64,000 nucleotides of DNA from assembly GCF_029589435.1 (NCBI RefSeq), contig NZ_JARRAG010000001.1, forward strand, positions 1,106,808 through 1,170,807. The letters are read 5' to 3'. Position numbers and translations under genes: made by a program. Shown here one piece after another: positions 8,978 to 18,100 of this stretch. Source of the stretch: Paludisphaera mucosa. Its GTDB lineage: Bacteria > Planctomycetota > Planctomycetia > Isosphaerales > Isosphaeraceae. The notes below the pieces were generated by a model that saw nothing but the letters and a program-made list of their open reading frames with translations, made no database searches and was not told the DNA's origin. Numbering within the stretch: the first letter of the stretch is position 1; each line of letters begins with the position of its first letter.

Positions 8978-9406
8978 ATGAGACGTCGATCGCTTCGTCC
9001 GAGAATCGAATCGGCCGCCGCGCTCCTGGGGCTGATCTTCGCCGGCTGCTCCGAGGAACTCGGGCCGGAGAGGATCCCGACGACGACGATTTCCGGCGTC
9101 GTCGTGGCGGCGGGCAAGCCGCTCGGTCGGGGATGGATCGAGGTCCAACCCCTCGACGGCTCCCTGGGCGATCCCGGCTCGGCCCGCCTGGGGCCTGATG
9201 GGACGTTTCGGATCGATCGCGCCCCCGTCGGCAAACTCGTCGTCCGTTTGCTCAACATCCCCATCGACCTGCCGTACGCGATCTGGCTCTTCCGGAACAG
9301 TTCGCCGATCCGGCTCGACACGCAGTCGGCGCCGGGGTCGCCGAGGACCATCGACGTCATGGAAGAGCTCTACCGCCATCGCAAGAAGATGGAACCCGCA
9401 CGATGA
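8978..9406 (+). CDS. Small lipoprotein with carboxypeptidase-regulatory-like beta fold
   Basis: A 142-residue putative lipoprotein. The hydrophobic N-terminus ends in LIFAGC near residue 24, an acceptable lipobox with the Cys as anchor. The following segment (TISGVVVAAGKPLGRGWIEVQP ... LGPDGTFRIDRAPVGKLVVRLL, shortened here) has the pattern of the small Ig-like carboxypeptidase regulatory domain common in planctomycete lipoproteins. It begins 4 bp after the GXGXG gene and overlaps the CorA gene by four bases (ATGA), so it belongs to the same transcript. Role unknown. A periplasmic ligand- or surface-binding function is the usual guess for this fold. Confidence 0.7.
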   Translation: MRRRSLRPRIESAAALLGLIFAGCSEELGPERIPTTTISGVVVAAGKPLGRGWIEVQPLDGSLGDPGSARLGPDGTFRIDRAPVGKLVVRLLNIPIDLPYAIWLFRNSSPIRLDTQSAPGSPRTIDVMEELYRHRKKMEPAR

Positions 9407-10455
9407 AGACCGTCCCCGTCGCATCCGACCGCCCGGACGTCGATTCCTCGAACTGCGCGGTTCGCATCCTCTATCGCGACGGCGCGGGGGAAATGCACCT
9501 GAAGTGGCCCGTCGATCGCCTGGCTGAGGCGATCGGCGACGAAAGGGGCACCGTCTGGGTCGACATGGAAGACCAGCCGGGCGAGCCCGACCCGCTCGCC
9601 GAATACCTGCTCCGGGAGGTCTTCCATTTCCACCCCCTGGCGGTCGAGGACGCCCTCCGCGAGTCGCACATCCCCAAGATCGACGACTGGGACGGCTACC
9701 TCTATCTGGTCTTCCACTCCAGCCGCATCGACCCGAAGACCGACGACCTGTACCTCCAGGAGTTGGACGTCTTCCTCGGGCCGAATTACCTGGTGACCTA
9801 TCATGAGGAACCGCTCGAGTTCCTCACGGAGGCCCGCCGCGCGATCGAGCGCGACCCGCGCGACCGCATGCAGCACGGTGCGGACCACTTGCTCTTCCGT
9901 TTCCTTGATCGCTCGGTCGACCAGTCGCTCGCGGCGATCGAGGTCCTTGACGAGCGGATCGACGCGGTGCAAGACGCCGTGATGGCGGACCTCGGGCCGG
10001 CGAACCTGCACCAGATTTTTCGGATCAAGCGGTCGGCGATCCAGCTCCAGAAGACCTTCGGCCCCCAGCGCGACGTCCTGAACAAGCTGTCCCGCGACCC
10101 CTACAACGTCGTGAGGGAAGAGCACCGCGTCTACTTCCGCGACGTCTACGACCACATCGTCCGCATCCACGACATCTCGGAGAGCCTCCGCGACCTCATC
10201 GCCGGCACGCTCGACACCTATCTCTCGGTGACGTCGAACCGCACCAACGAGATCATGAAGACGCTGACGATGGTCACGGTCATGTTCATGCCCATGTCGT
10301 TCCTCACGGGCTTCTTCGGCATGAATTTCTTCGGCGACACCCTCGCCTTCGAAACCCCCCTCCCCAAATACGCCCTCTTCTTCGGAACGGTCGCCATCAT
10401 GGGGCTCTCGCCCGTGGTGATGCTCGTCCTGGCGCGGCGCCGGCGGTGGTTCTGA
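9403..10455 (+). CDS. corA: CorA-family divalent-cation transporter
   Basis: A 350-residue CorA-type Mg2+/Co2+ channel subunit. The long soluble N-terminal part (TVWVDMED..., FHFHPLAVEDAL...) matches the CorA cytoplasmic funnel. The C-terminus has two transmembrane helices separated by the signature loop GMN at about 306-308, in the form FFGMNFF rather than the common YGMNF. The polybasic end (ARRRRWF) is typical. It overlaps the upstream lipoprotein gene by ATGA, indicating translational coupling. Substrate could be Mg2+, Co2+, Ni2+ or Zn2+, since the motif alone does not distinguish these. Confidence 0.92.
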   Translation: MKTVPVASDRPDVDSSNCAVRILYRDGAGEMHLKWPVDRLAEAIGDERGTVWVDMEDQPGEPDPLAEYLLREVFHFHPLAVEDALRESHIPKIDDWDGYLYLVFHSSRIDPKTDDLYLQELDVFLGPNYLVTYHEEPLEFLTEARRAIERDPRDRMQHGADHLLFRFLDRSVDQSLAAIEVLDERIDAVQDAVMADLGPANLHQIFRIKRSAIQLQKTFGPQRDVLNKLSRDPYNVVREEHRVYFRDVYDHIVRIHDISESLRDLIAGTLDTYLSVTSNRTNEIMKTLTMVTVMFMPMSFLTGFFGMNFFGDTLAFETPLPKYALFFGTVAIMGLSPVVMLVLARRRRWF

Positions 10456-10487
10456 GCGTCGACGCTTCGCGACGGCCGGGCATGGTG

Positions 10488-10493
10488 TATACT
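10488..10493 (+). promoter_or_regulatory. Possible -10 element upstream of recJ
   Basis: TATACT lies about 80 bp before the recJ start, in the only A/T-containing patch of the 118-bp gap after corA. No convincing -35 is present at the expected distance, so this is a weak call. Confidence 0.25.
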
Positions 10494-10573
10494 TGCTCCA
10501 TGCGACGCCACGCCGGTTGAGGCGTCGCGGGAGGATCTTCGGGGGCCGTTCCGAGGTCCGGAAGGGGTGAGGG

Positions 10574-12349
10574 ATGTCGACCCGATGGCGAGTCCAACCC
10601 TTTGATCGCGACCAGATCGCCGCGCTGAGCCGAGGCGCGGGCATCCCCCCGCTGGTGGCTCAAGTGCTGATCAACCGCGGGGTCCGCGATCCCGAACGCG
10701 CCCGAGCCTTCCTCGAATCCCGCCTCAACGGGCTGAACGATCCCGAGAGCCTGCCGGGCGCCGTGGCCGCGGCCGATCGCGTGGTGAAGGCCGTTCGCGA
10801 GGACCGCTCGATCGTCATCTACGGCGATTACGACGTCGACGGCGTCTGCGGCGTGAGCGTCCTCTGGGCCGCCCTGAAGCTGGCGGGCTCGAAGCGGGTC
10901 GACTATTACATCCCGCATCGGGTCCAGGAAGGGTACGGCGTCAACGCCGAGGCCCTGCGGCGGATCGCCGCCGATCATCCGGGTGCCCTGGTCGTAACGG
11001 TCGATTGCGGCATCTCGGCCGTCGCCGAGGCCCATCTGGCCCGCGAGCTGGGGCTTGAACTCATCATCACCGACCACCACACGATCGGCGCGGAGCTTCC
11101 CTCGGCCGACGTCTTGGTCCATCCCCGCCTGCCGGGGGGGTCGTATCCATTCGGCGACCTCTGCGGCGCGGCGGTGGCTTTCAAGCTCGCCTGGCAGATC
11201 TGCAAGAGCTTCGGCGACGGCAAGAAGGCCTCGCCCCACCTCCGCGACTACCTGGTCCGCTCGCTCGGCCTGGTGGCGATGGCGACCGTCGCCGACGTCG
11301 TCCCCTTGAAGGACGAGAATCGGATCCTGGTGCGGCACGGACTCGCCGGGGTCATGGGTTCGCCGACGACGGGGATGCGCGCCTTGATGCGGGTCGCGAA
11401 CTGCCTGAACCGCTCGAAGCTCACGGCCGGGACGGTGGGGTTCAGCCTGGCGCCCCGGATCAATGCGGCCGGCCGGCTGGAACGGGCCATGCGCGCCGTC
11501 GAGATGCTGACGACCGACGACGACGCGCTCGCCGACCTGATCGCCGACGAACTGAACGCCGTCAACCAGCGCCGTCAGGAGGTCGAGCGCGAGATCGTCC
11601 AGCAGGCCCAGGAGCAGATACGGTCGGAGGGGGGCCTGAAGGAGCGTGGGGCGATCGTCCTGGGCCGCAAGGAATGGCACCCGGGGGTGATCGGGATCGT
11701 CGCCAGTCGGCTGGTCGAGATCTACCACCGGCCCACGATCCTCGTGGCCTTCGGCGAGGAGTTCGCCCAGGGCTCCGCGCGGTCGGTGCCCGGCTTCAAC
11801 ATCTACGAGGCGATCCAGGACTGCGCCGAAGGCCTCATCGGCTTCGGCGGCCATTCCGCCGCGGCCGGCGTGCGGATGGCGGAAGCGCATTTCCCCACTT
11901 TCGCCGAGCGGTTCGATTCACGCTGTCGGACCCTCCTCACGCCGGAGCTGCGCGAACGCGTGCTCACCATCGACGCTGAGGTCCCGCTCTCGATGATCAA
12001 CCTGAACGTCGTCCAGGAGCTGGAGCGGCTGGAGCCTCATGGGATGGGCAACCCCCGCCCCCTGTTCCTCGCCAGCCAGGCCCGGATCGTCGGCGAGCCG
12101 AGGGCCGTCGGAGAGACGAAGAAGCACCTCCAGTTCAAGATCGGGCAGGGGGCTTCCGTCTTCAAGGCGATCGCCTGGAACCTGGCCGACAAGGGCAAGG
12201 ACCTCGCCCACGACGTCGAATGCAGCGTCGTCTTCCACCCCTGCGTCGACGAGTGGAACGGCTATCGTCGCGTGCAGCTCGAGATCAAGGACTTCGTCGT
12301 CTCGGGCCTGGCGCCGCTTCCCGTCGAGGCCGCAGCGGCCCTCGTCTGA
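10574..12349 (+). CDS. recJ: Single-stranded-DNA-specific exonuclease RecJ
   Basis: A 591-residue DHH-superfamily 5'-3' exonuclease acting on single-stranded DNA in recombination and mismatch or base-excision repair. All diagnostic phosphoesterase motifs are present: motif I IYGDYDVDGVCG (about 82-93), motif II VDCGIS (about 143-148), motif III ITDHHT (165-170) and the DHHA1 segment with GFGGHSAAAG near residue 425. An OB-fold C-terminus includes PHGMGNPRP. The length is normal for the family. The start ATG is preceded by a GGGGTGAGGG stretch. Gene sits 118 bp after corA and may have its own promoter. Confidence 0.97.
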   Translation: MSTRWRVQPFDRDQIAALSRGAGIPPLVAQVLINRGVRDPERARAFLESRLNGLNDPESLPGAVAAADRVVKAVREDRSIVIYGDYDVDGVCGVSVLWAALKLAGSKRVDYYIPHRVQEGYGVNAEALRRIAADHPGALVVTVDCGISAVAEAHLARELGLELIITDHHTIGAELPSADVLVHPRLPGGSYPFGDLCGAAVAFKLAWQICKSFGDGKKASPHLRDYLVRSLGLVAMATVADVVPLKDENRILVRHGLAGVMGSPTTGMRALMRVANCLNRSKLTAGTVGFSLAPRINAAGRLERAMRAVEMLTTDDDALADLIADELNAVNQRRQEVEREIVQQAQEQIRSEGGLKERGAIVLGRKEWHPGVIGIVASRLVEIYHRPTILVAFGEEFAQGSARSVPGFNIYEAIQDCAEGLIGFGGHSAAAGVRMAEAHFPTFAERFDSRCRTLLTPELRERVLTIDAEVPLSMINLNVVQELERLEPHGMGNPRPLFLASQARIVGEPRAVGETKKHLQFKIGQGASVFKAIAWNLADKGKDLAHDVECSVVFHPCVDEWNGYRRVQLEIKDFVVSGLAPLPVEAAAALV

Positions 12350-12468
12350 TCCGCGACACCGCGGGGCGACTTCGGGGTTAGATGATCAGCCACCTCGGCC
12401 CACGCCGGACGCCATCGCCATGGTGCGGCGTGGGGGCCGGGCGGCGTCGGAACCAAGGAGTCTTCTCG

Positions 12469-13053
12469 ATGCGATCGCGATGCGCGAATTTGGCGGGACT
12501 CGGCATGGCCCTCGGTCTAACGCTGGTCGGCCCCACGTTCGGTGATGAGCCCAAGACCGGCGCGGGCAAGCGCCTGGCCGGGCTTTTCGCGGATCTCGAC
12601 GTCGACAACGACGGCGTCCTCGATAAAGGCGAGGTCGCCGCGAGCGCGAAGCCCGCCTTCCAGAAGATCCTCGCCAAGGGCGACGCGAACGACGACGGCA
12701 AGATCGACTCCAAGGAGTTCGACGCGCTGGCCGAGAAGGTCGTCGCCGCACGCAAAGGCGAAGCGAAGACGAAGGGCGTCAAGGCTGCGAAGGCCGACGC
12801 CAAGGCGGGCGACGTGGCCGTTGGGGCTTCGGCCAAGGGCGCTGCAAAAGGCGGCGAGCGGCTCAAGGGCCTCGCCGAGCGTTTCAAGACGCAGGACGCC
12901 GACAAGGACGGCCGGTTGAGCCGCGACGAGTTCCAGGGCAAGCCCGCCGCGTTCGAACGGCTCGACGCCGATCACAACGGCTATCTGGACAAGGCCGACC
13001 TCAAGGCCCTCCGCGGCCGGCGGAAGTCGGCCAAGCCCGACGCCTCGAACTGA
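12469..13053 (+). CDS. Secreted EF-hand calcium-binding protein
   Basis: A 194-residue exported protein with a Sec signal (MRSRCANLAGLGMALGLTL, cleavage near THFGDEP-type position after residue 25). It has four EF-hand loops: DLDVDNDGVLDKGE, GDANDDGKIDSKE, QDADKDGRLSRDE and DADHNGYLDKAD. Each retains the Asp/Asn and Glu ligands of a canonical loop except the last, which ends in Asp. The two pairs are separated by an Ala/Lys-rich linker. AAGGAG at 12455-12460 is a clear ribosome binding site for the ATG at 12469, so the longer open frame beginning at 12382 is not the real start. Binding of Ca2+ in the envelope is the expected property. Partner unknown. Confidence 0.85.
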   Translation: MRSRCANLAGLGMALGLTLVGPTFGDEPKTGAGKRLAGLFADLDVDNDGVLDKGEVAASAKPAFQKILAKGDANDDGKIDSKEFDALAEKVVAARKGEAKTKGVKAAKADAKAGDVAVGASAKGAAKGGERLKGLAERFKTQDADKDGRLSRDEFQGKPAAFERLDADHNGYLDKADLKALRGRRKSAKPDASN

Positions 13054-13069
13054 CCTTCGAATTCAGGCG

Positions 13070-13097
13070 GGCCGGGAGGTGCCGAGCCCTCCCGGCC
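13070..13097. terminator. Hairpin between convergent EF-hand and ROK genes
   Basis: A perfect 10-bp stem GGCCGGGAGG/CCTCCCGGCC with an 8-base loop in the 67-bp convergent gap. No T-run on either side, so it may act as a bidirectional hairpin rather than a classical terminator. Confidence 0.5.
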
Positions 13098-13120
13098 GCT
13101 CGATCGGGCGAGATCGTCGA

Positions 13121-14104
13121 TCAACGTCCAAAGGCGTCGCGGGCGCAGCCGGCCGCACCGATGAAGCCGGCGTCGCCGCCCAGCTCGGCGTAGTCGATCC
13201 GCGTCCCCTTGGCGACGGCTGGGAAGGCCATCTTCTGGACGTGCTGGCGTATGTCTTCCAGGAAGCCCTGGCCTGCGGCGATCATCCCCCCCCCGAACAG
13301 GACGATGTCGGGGTCGATCGTGTGCAGGAGCGTCACGGTCCCGACGGCCAGGTAGAACGCCGTCTCCTTCATGAGCCGGCGTGCGGCGGGGTCGCCGGCG
13401 TCGGCGGCCTCGCTGATCGCGCGACTCGTCAGGTCGTCGGGGGGGATTTCTCGGAGCACGCTCTTCATCGAGCCTTCGGACAGCAGGTCGTGGGCCCGTT
13501 TCACGAGGGCGGTGGCGGAGGCGTAGGCTTCCAGATGGCCGTACGCCCCACAGCCGCAGCGCCGGCCGTTTTCCATCTGGACGATGATGTGGCCGCACTC
13601 GCCGCCGTGGCTGTGGCGGCCCTCGATGATCCGCCCCTCGGTGATGATCCCGCAGCCGACGCCGGTGCCGAGCGTGAACAGCACCAGGCTCCGGGTGTTC
13701 CGCCCCGCGCCGGCCCAATACTCGCCGTAGGCGGCGGCGTTGGCGTCGTTCTGGAGGATCGTCGGCTTGTCGAGCTTCGCGGCCAGCAGGTCGCGGATCG
13801 GCAGCTGGTTCCATCCCGGCAGGTTGGGCGGCTGCAGCAGCATGCCGCGCGACAGGTCCATCGTGCCCGGCGACCCCAGGCCGACGCCCGAGATCTGGTC
13901 CCACCTCAGGCCGCTGGCCTCGACGGCGAGGCGGCCGGCCTTCGCCAGATTCTCGATCCCGACCTCGGGTCCGCGGTCGGCCTCGGTCTCGATGCTGACC
14001 GACGAGAGCGGACGCCCCGTGTCCTCGACCACCCCGCTCTTGATGTTCGTCCCCCCGAGGTCGATGCCCAGGTAGAACGGCGGGCGGGGATCGAACGCGT
14101 TCAT
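13121..14104 (-). CDS. ROK-family sugar kinase (glucokinase-like)
   Basis: A 327-residue ROK-family protein, probably a glucokinase or N-acetylhexosamine kinase. The phosphate-binding motif GIDLGGTNIKSG is at about residues 13-24. VGLGSPGTMDL, the catalytic-region NDANAAAYGE and LFTLGTGVGCGI follow in the normal order. There is no helix-turn-helix N-terminus, so it is a kinase and not a repressor. The zinc loop GECGH...CGCGAYGHLEAY has His where the family consensus CxCGxxGC has the third Cys, an acceptable but uncommon substitution. Substrate cannot be read from the sequence. It is 145 bp upstream of a methyltransferase on the same strand and may be transcribed alone. Confidence 0.9.
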   Translation of the reverse strand: MNAFDPRPPFYLGIDLGGTNIKSGVVEDTGRPLSSVSIETEADRGPEVGIENLAKAGRLAVEASGLRWDQISGVGLGSPGTMDLSRGMLLQPPNLPGWNQLPIRDLLAAKLDKPTILQNDANAAAYGEYWAGAGRNTRSLVLFTLGTGVGCGIITEGRIIEGRHSHGGECGHIIVQMENGRRCGCGAYGHLEAYASATALVKRAHDLLSEGSMKSVLREIPPDDLTSRAISEAADAGDPAARRLMKETAFYLAVGTVTLLHTIDPDIVLFGGGMIAAGQGFLEDIRQHVQKMAFPAVAKGTRIDYAELGGDAGFIGAAGCARDAFGR

Positions 14105-14249
14105 GAAACTCAGCCTTTATTCAGTGGAAGCTTCGGGCGGGCGGGGGCGCGCGGACTCCTCGACGGAGGATTTCAGCTTACGACGCGGCCTTCGCTCGGT
14201 CAACTCCGCGGCGAGCGACCGAGATTCTTCGTTTTCCGTCCCGCAACGC

Positions 14250-15038
14250 TCAACCAGGCCGTTTTTTGCGGGCCAGCACGAAGATCGTATGAGGGTCCTT
14301 CCAGGGCGAGAGGCACCAGGAGATCAGCTTGAGGAGCGGGAAGGTGGCGACCGTCAGCGGGTCGATCCTGGAGCGGAAGATCTGGTGCTGAATCCAGGTC
14401 ACGACCGTCGATCCCAACGTGCCGAATCGGAGTCGGTCGACGGGCTCGAAGCCCGATTCCTCCAGGACCCGCTCGAGCTGCTCGAAGGTGAACCCGTTGC
14501 GGACGTGCCAGCCGTCCTCGAACCGAGTGACGCGGATGCGATCGGCGTTGCCCTGCCAGTCGCGGTCGGGCGTGGTGATGTAGACGAGGCCGTCCTCGTC
14601 CAGCAGGTCGTGGATCTGCCGGAGCGCCTTGGGCGCATCGAGGATGTGTTCGATGACGTCGAGCAGGAGGACCTGATCGAACCGCCCGTGTTCCGAAGGA
14701 TCGGCGGTCAGCGTCTCGAGGCTGGCGCGGCGGATGGAGAGCTGATCCTCGGTCAGGCCGAGGAAGCTGCGCATCTCCTCGCAATGATGCTTCTCCCAGT
14801 CGTGGATCGTGATGCCCAGGCACTGCGCGCCCCGTATCACGGCCTGGTGGGAGAAATAGGCGTTGCCGCAGCCGCAGTCGAGGGTGCGGACGGGCGCGTC
14901 GGCCGTGCCCGTGAGGAACAATCGACAGACCTTCGACTTGTCCCGGCTGACCCAGTTGGTGCCGGGGAACATCGCGTATTTGAGCCAGAGGCGGGCGCGC
15001 TTCGCTGCGGACAGATTCTCGGTGTAGGCGCGGAGCAC
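14250..15038 (-). CDS. Class I SAM-dependent methyltransferase
   Basis: A 262-residue methyltransferase of the UbiE/Methyltransf_11-like type. SAM-binding motif I is TLDCGCGNAYFS near residue 52. The acidic and post-motif segments are QVLLLDVIEHILDAPKALR and EDGLVYITTPD, with the IEHxxD pattern typical of small-molecule or lipid methyltransferases. The C-terminal part has a hydrophobic stretch near LLKLISWCLSP that may touch the membrane. Substrate unknown. It lies between the ROK kinase and the sigma-M16 fusion, on the same strand, with 113 bp to the latter. Glycolipid or quinone substrates are both possible. Confidence 0.85.
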   Translation of the reverse strand: MLRAYTENLSAAKRARLWLKYAMFPGTNWVSRDKSKVCRLFLTGTADAPVRTLDCGCGNAYFSHQAVIRGAQCLGITIHDWEKHHCEEMRSFLGLTEDQLSIRRASLETLTADPSEHGRFDQVLLLDVIEHILDAPKALRQIHDLLDEDGLVYITTPDRDWQGNADRIRVTRFEDGWHVRNGFTFEQLERVLEESGFEPVDRLRFGTLGSTVVTWIQHQIFRSRIDPLTVATFPLLKLISWCLSPWKDPHTIFVLARKKRPG

Positions 15039-15151
15039 GGTTCATCCCTCCATGATGTCGACTCGTGCGCGACCCTGCGGCCGCGGATGCAATCCGTTGG
15101 CTCGACAAGATAATCGGGACGACACCCCTCGGCAAGGTCAGATCCCGGCGC

Positions 15152-18100
15152 TCACCGAGCCGCCGGCGCAGGTAGGATCGCGACCGCGGCGCGTCGAGAA
15201 TCGGCGAAAATCTCGGAGGCCGCGCGGCGAAGGCTCGACGCCGTGACCCCTGCGAGAGCCGCCTTCATCCGGGCGGGATCGATCCCGAGCTGCTCGCGGC
15301 GCCCCAGCGCGAAGGCGACGCCGTAGAGGTTGGCCCCGAGCGCCTCGTCCGGCAGGTCGGACGCGCCCAGGAAGAAGCCGAACATCGAGGCGACCTGCGT
15401 TGTCTCACCGGCCGCGAGTTCTTTCCCGATCAGCCCGGAGATCCAGCCGTCCACCCGGCGCGTCGTGTCTTCCGGCGCTTCCCCATCTCTCGCGACGCTC
15501 GACGCGACCATCGCGGCGGGATCGTCGAGCAGGGGCATATGGACCTGGACGGCGGTCGTCGGGTCCATCCCGGCCGTCATCAGTCGGGCTCCCAGGACGG
15601 CATAATCCGCGTAGAGCGGGTCCGTGGGCTGTGGGGCCGAGACCGCCACGGCGGAGATGGCCGGACCTGCGCCGGTCGTCGTCGCGATCTGCGCGTGTTT
15701 GGTCGGCGTCGTGCCCGGCTCTCCCGCTCGAGGGAGTTCATCACCGGCTGGAATCGCACCGAAATGACGTTCGATCAGGGTCTTCGCCGTCGTCGGATCG
15801 ACGGCGCCGGCCAGCGCGAGGATCGCGTTGCGGGGCTTGTAGTAGCGACGCCAGCGCTCGCTGACCTCGTCGGCGGTCATCCTGGCGACATGCTCGGGAA
15901 GGCCGCCGCGGCGGCCGCCGTTCGGACTCGGTCTGACGATCTCGCGAGCATTATTCACGGCCGCGAGAGTGGGCACGCGGTCGAACATGGCGGAGACCTC
16001 TTGCAGGAGTCGGGGGCGCTCGCGATCCAGATCCGCGTCGGTGATCGTCAACGCTCCCATTCGCGCCGCCGCCTCGCGAAGCTCGGCGTCCAGATCGGAG
16101 GCCAGGGCGACGGTCGCGAAGGCCGTGTAGCGATCTCCCGTCTGGGCGTTGCATCCCGCGGGATAGCGCTGGAAGAATTCCTCGGCCGACCGGACGGGCG
16201 CCCCTCCCGCCGCGGCCGTGACGTAAACGTGTTCCACGAGGTGCGCCAGGCCTGATCGACCTTCCGGATCATGGTCGCCGCCGATGTCATAGAGGATGAC
16301 GACGGAGACCTGTGAAGCCCCGGAAACGGGACGTAACAGGACTCTCAAGCCGTTGTCCAGTCGGATGGGCGTCGTCCTCTGCGGCTGCGAATGGCTCGTG
16401 CAACCGGCGAGTCCGAGGAGCCCCGTGAAGAGAAGCAGGGGCACCGGCCTCGACTTACCGGAGGTCTTGCGTCGGTACATCAGAGTCGCCCTCGCCAACT
16501 CGATCGCCAGGGCGGCCCCCCCCAGCACCAAACCGGCCGACCGGGCGTGAATCAGGCTCCCTCTCAGGAGTTGAACGATGGGACGATCCAGCTCCGGCAT
16601 GCCGCTCGGGCCGCCGGCGAGCCAGGCGGCGGCGACGTCGCGCGCCACGGCGGTCTGATGGGCGATCGCGGCCCCCCCGAGAGCTGTCTCCCAGGCCACG
16701 GCCAGGCCTCCGAGGGCCACCCGTCGGGCCACGGCCGCCCCGCCCACGGCCAACTCGCCGACCGCCAGGCCTCCCATTGCAATGCCGCCGAAAGCCGCGC
16801 CGCCGATGGCCAGCAGGCCGCTCGCCAGTCCGCCGAAGCCGACGATGCCAACGGCGACCCCGCCGAAACTCGCGACGCCGATCGCAGTCCCACCGATCGC
16901 CACCCCGCCCACGGCCCGCGTCCCCACGGCGAGCACGACCCCGAGGGCCTCGTCGCCTACGGCGATCCAGCCTCTTGCGGAGCGTTTGGGAGCGGCCGGC
17001 TCGATCTCGACGCCGTCTCGGTCGAACGCGGGCGGGTCGCCGACCTGGACGTCGATCAGCGGCAACCCGAGGAGTTGTAGGTCGCTGCGGTAGACGCGGC
17101 CTTGGACGCGCCGTGCCATGTAGGCCATGCCCCGCCGCATCGGGCTCCGATTGGCATCGTCGACCGGAACTCGAGATTCACGGACCAATCGGATGCTGCG
17201 ACTCAGCCTCCAAACGTCCAGCAAGACCGCGACCTGGAAAGCGACCACCGCAGCGAGCCAGGTCGGCAGATACCAGCGAGTGCCGCCGCCGATCTGGATG
17301 AAGAGGAGCAGGAAGGCCAGGAAGCCCAACGAAACGAAGAGCATCCTTCGACCGAATCCGAGGTAGAGATCGCGCTCGCGGAGGGTGGGCGCGGCTTGCG
17401 CCGGCAGCCAGGCGCCGAGCCATCCTCCGGCCAGCCCGGCCAGGGCGCCGAGAAGTCCCGAGGCCGCGACGGGAACGGCGGCCGTCCGGATCATCGTGCC
17501 GCCGAATGCGGCTGCGGTCTTCGCGCTCGTGCCGGCCAGGCCGATTCCCGCCATCACGCCGGCCGTGAAGGAACGGCCGGGACGCGTGCGCCGCAGGCCG
17601 TCCTCGACAAGATCGGCGAGCCGGTCGCGGAGCAACGCCCGACCTCGGGCGAGCCGCTGTTTGACGGCGTCCACGGAGACGTCCAGCGCCGCGGCGACGT
17701 CGGCGACCGATTGGTCCTGGCGGTAGTAGAGGATGAGCGGTTCGCGGTAGAGGCTCGGGACCTCGCCCAGCGTCCGCCAGATCAGGGCCTTCTCCTCCTC
17801 TCGCAGGGCCGCCTCCGCAGGATCGAGGCCCGGCGCTTCACGGTCCGTGGCGAGCTTGCCAAGCTTCGAGGACCGCGACGCGGCCGCATGGCGGGCTGCG
17901 TTCGCACCCAGGTTTCGCGCGATGCCGCAGAGCCAGGGTCGCAGACGGGTAGGGTCGGCAAGCGAATCACGACCGCGCCAGGCGGCCCAGAACGTCTCTT
18001 GGGCGACATCCTCGCTGGTCGCGAGATCTCCGCACGCGTTGAACGCCACGCCGGAGACCAGCGATTGGTGCCGTAGCACGACCTGCTCGAACGCCTCGCG

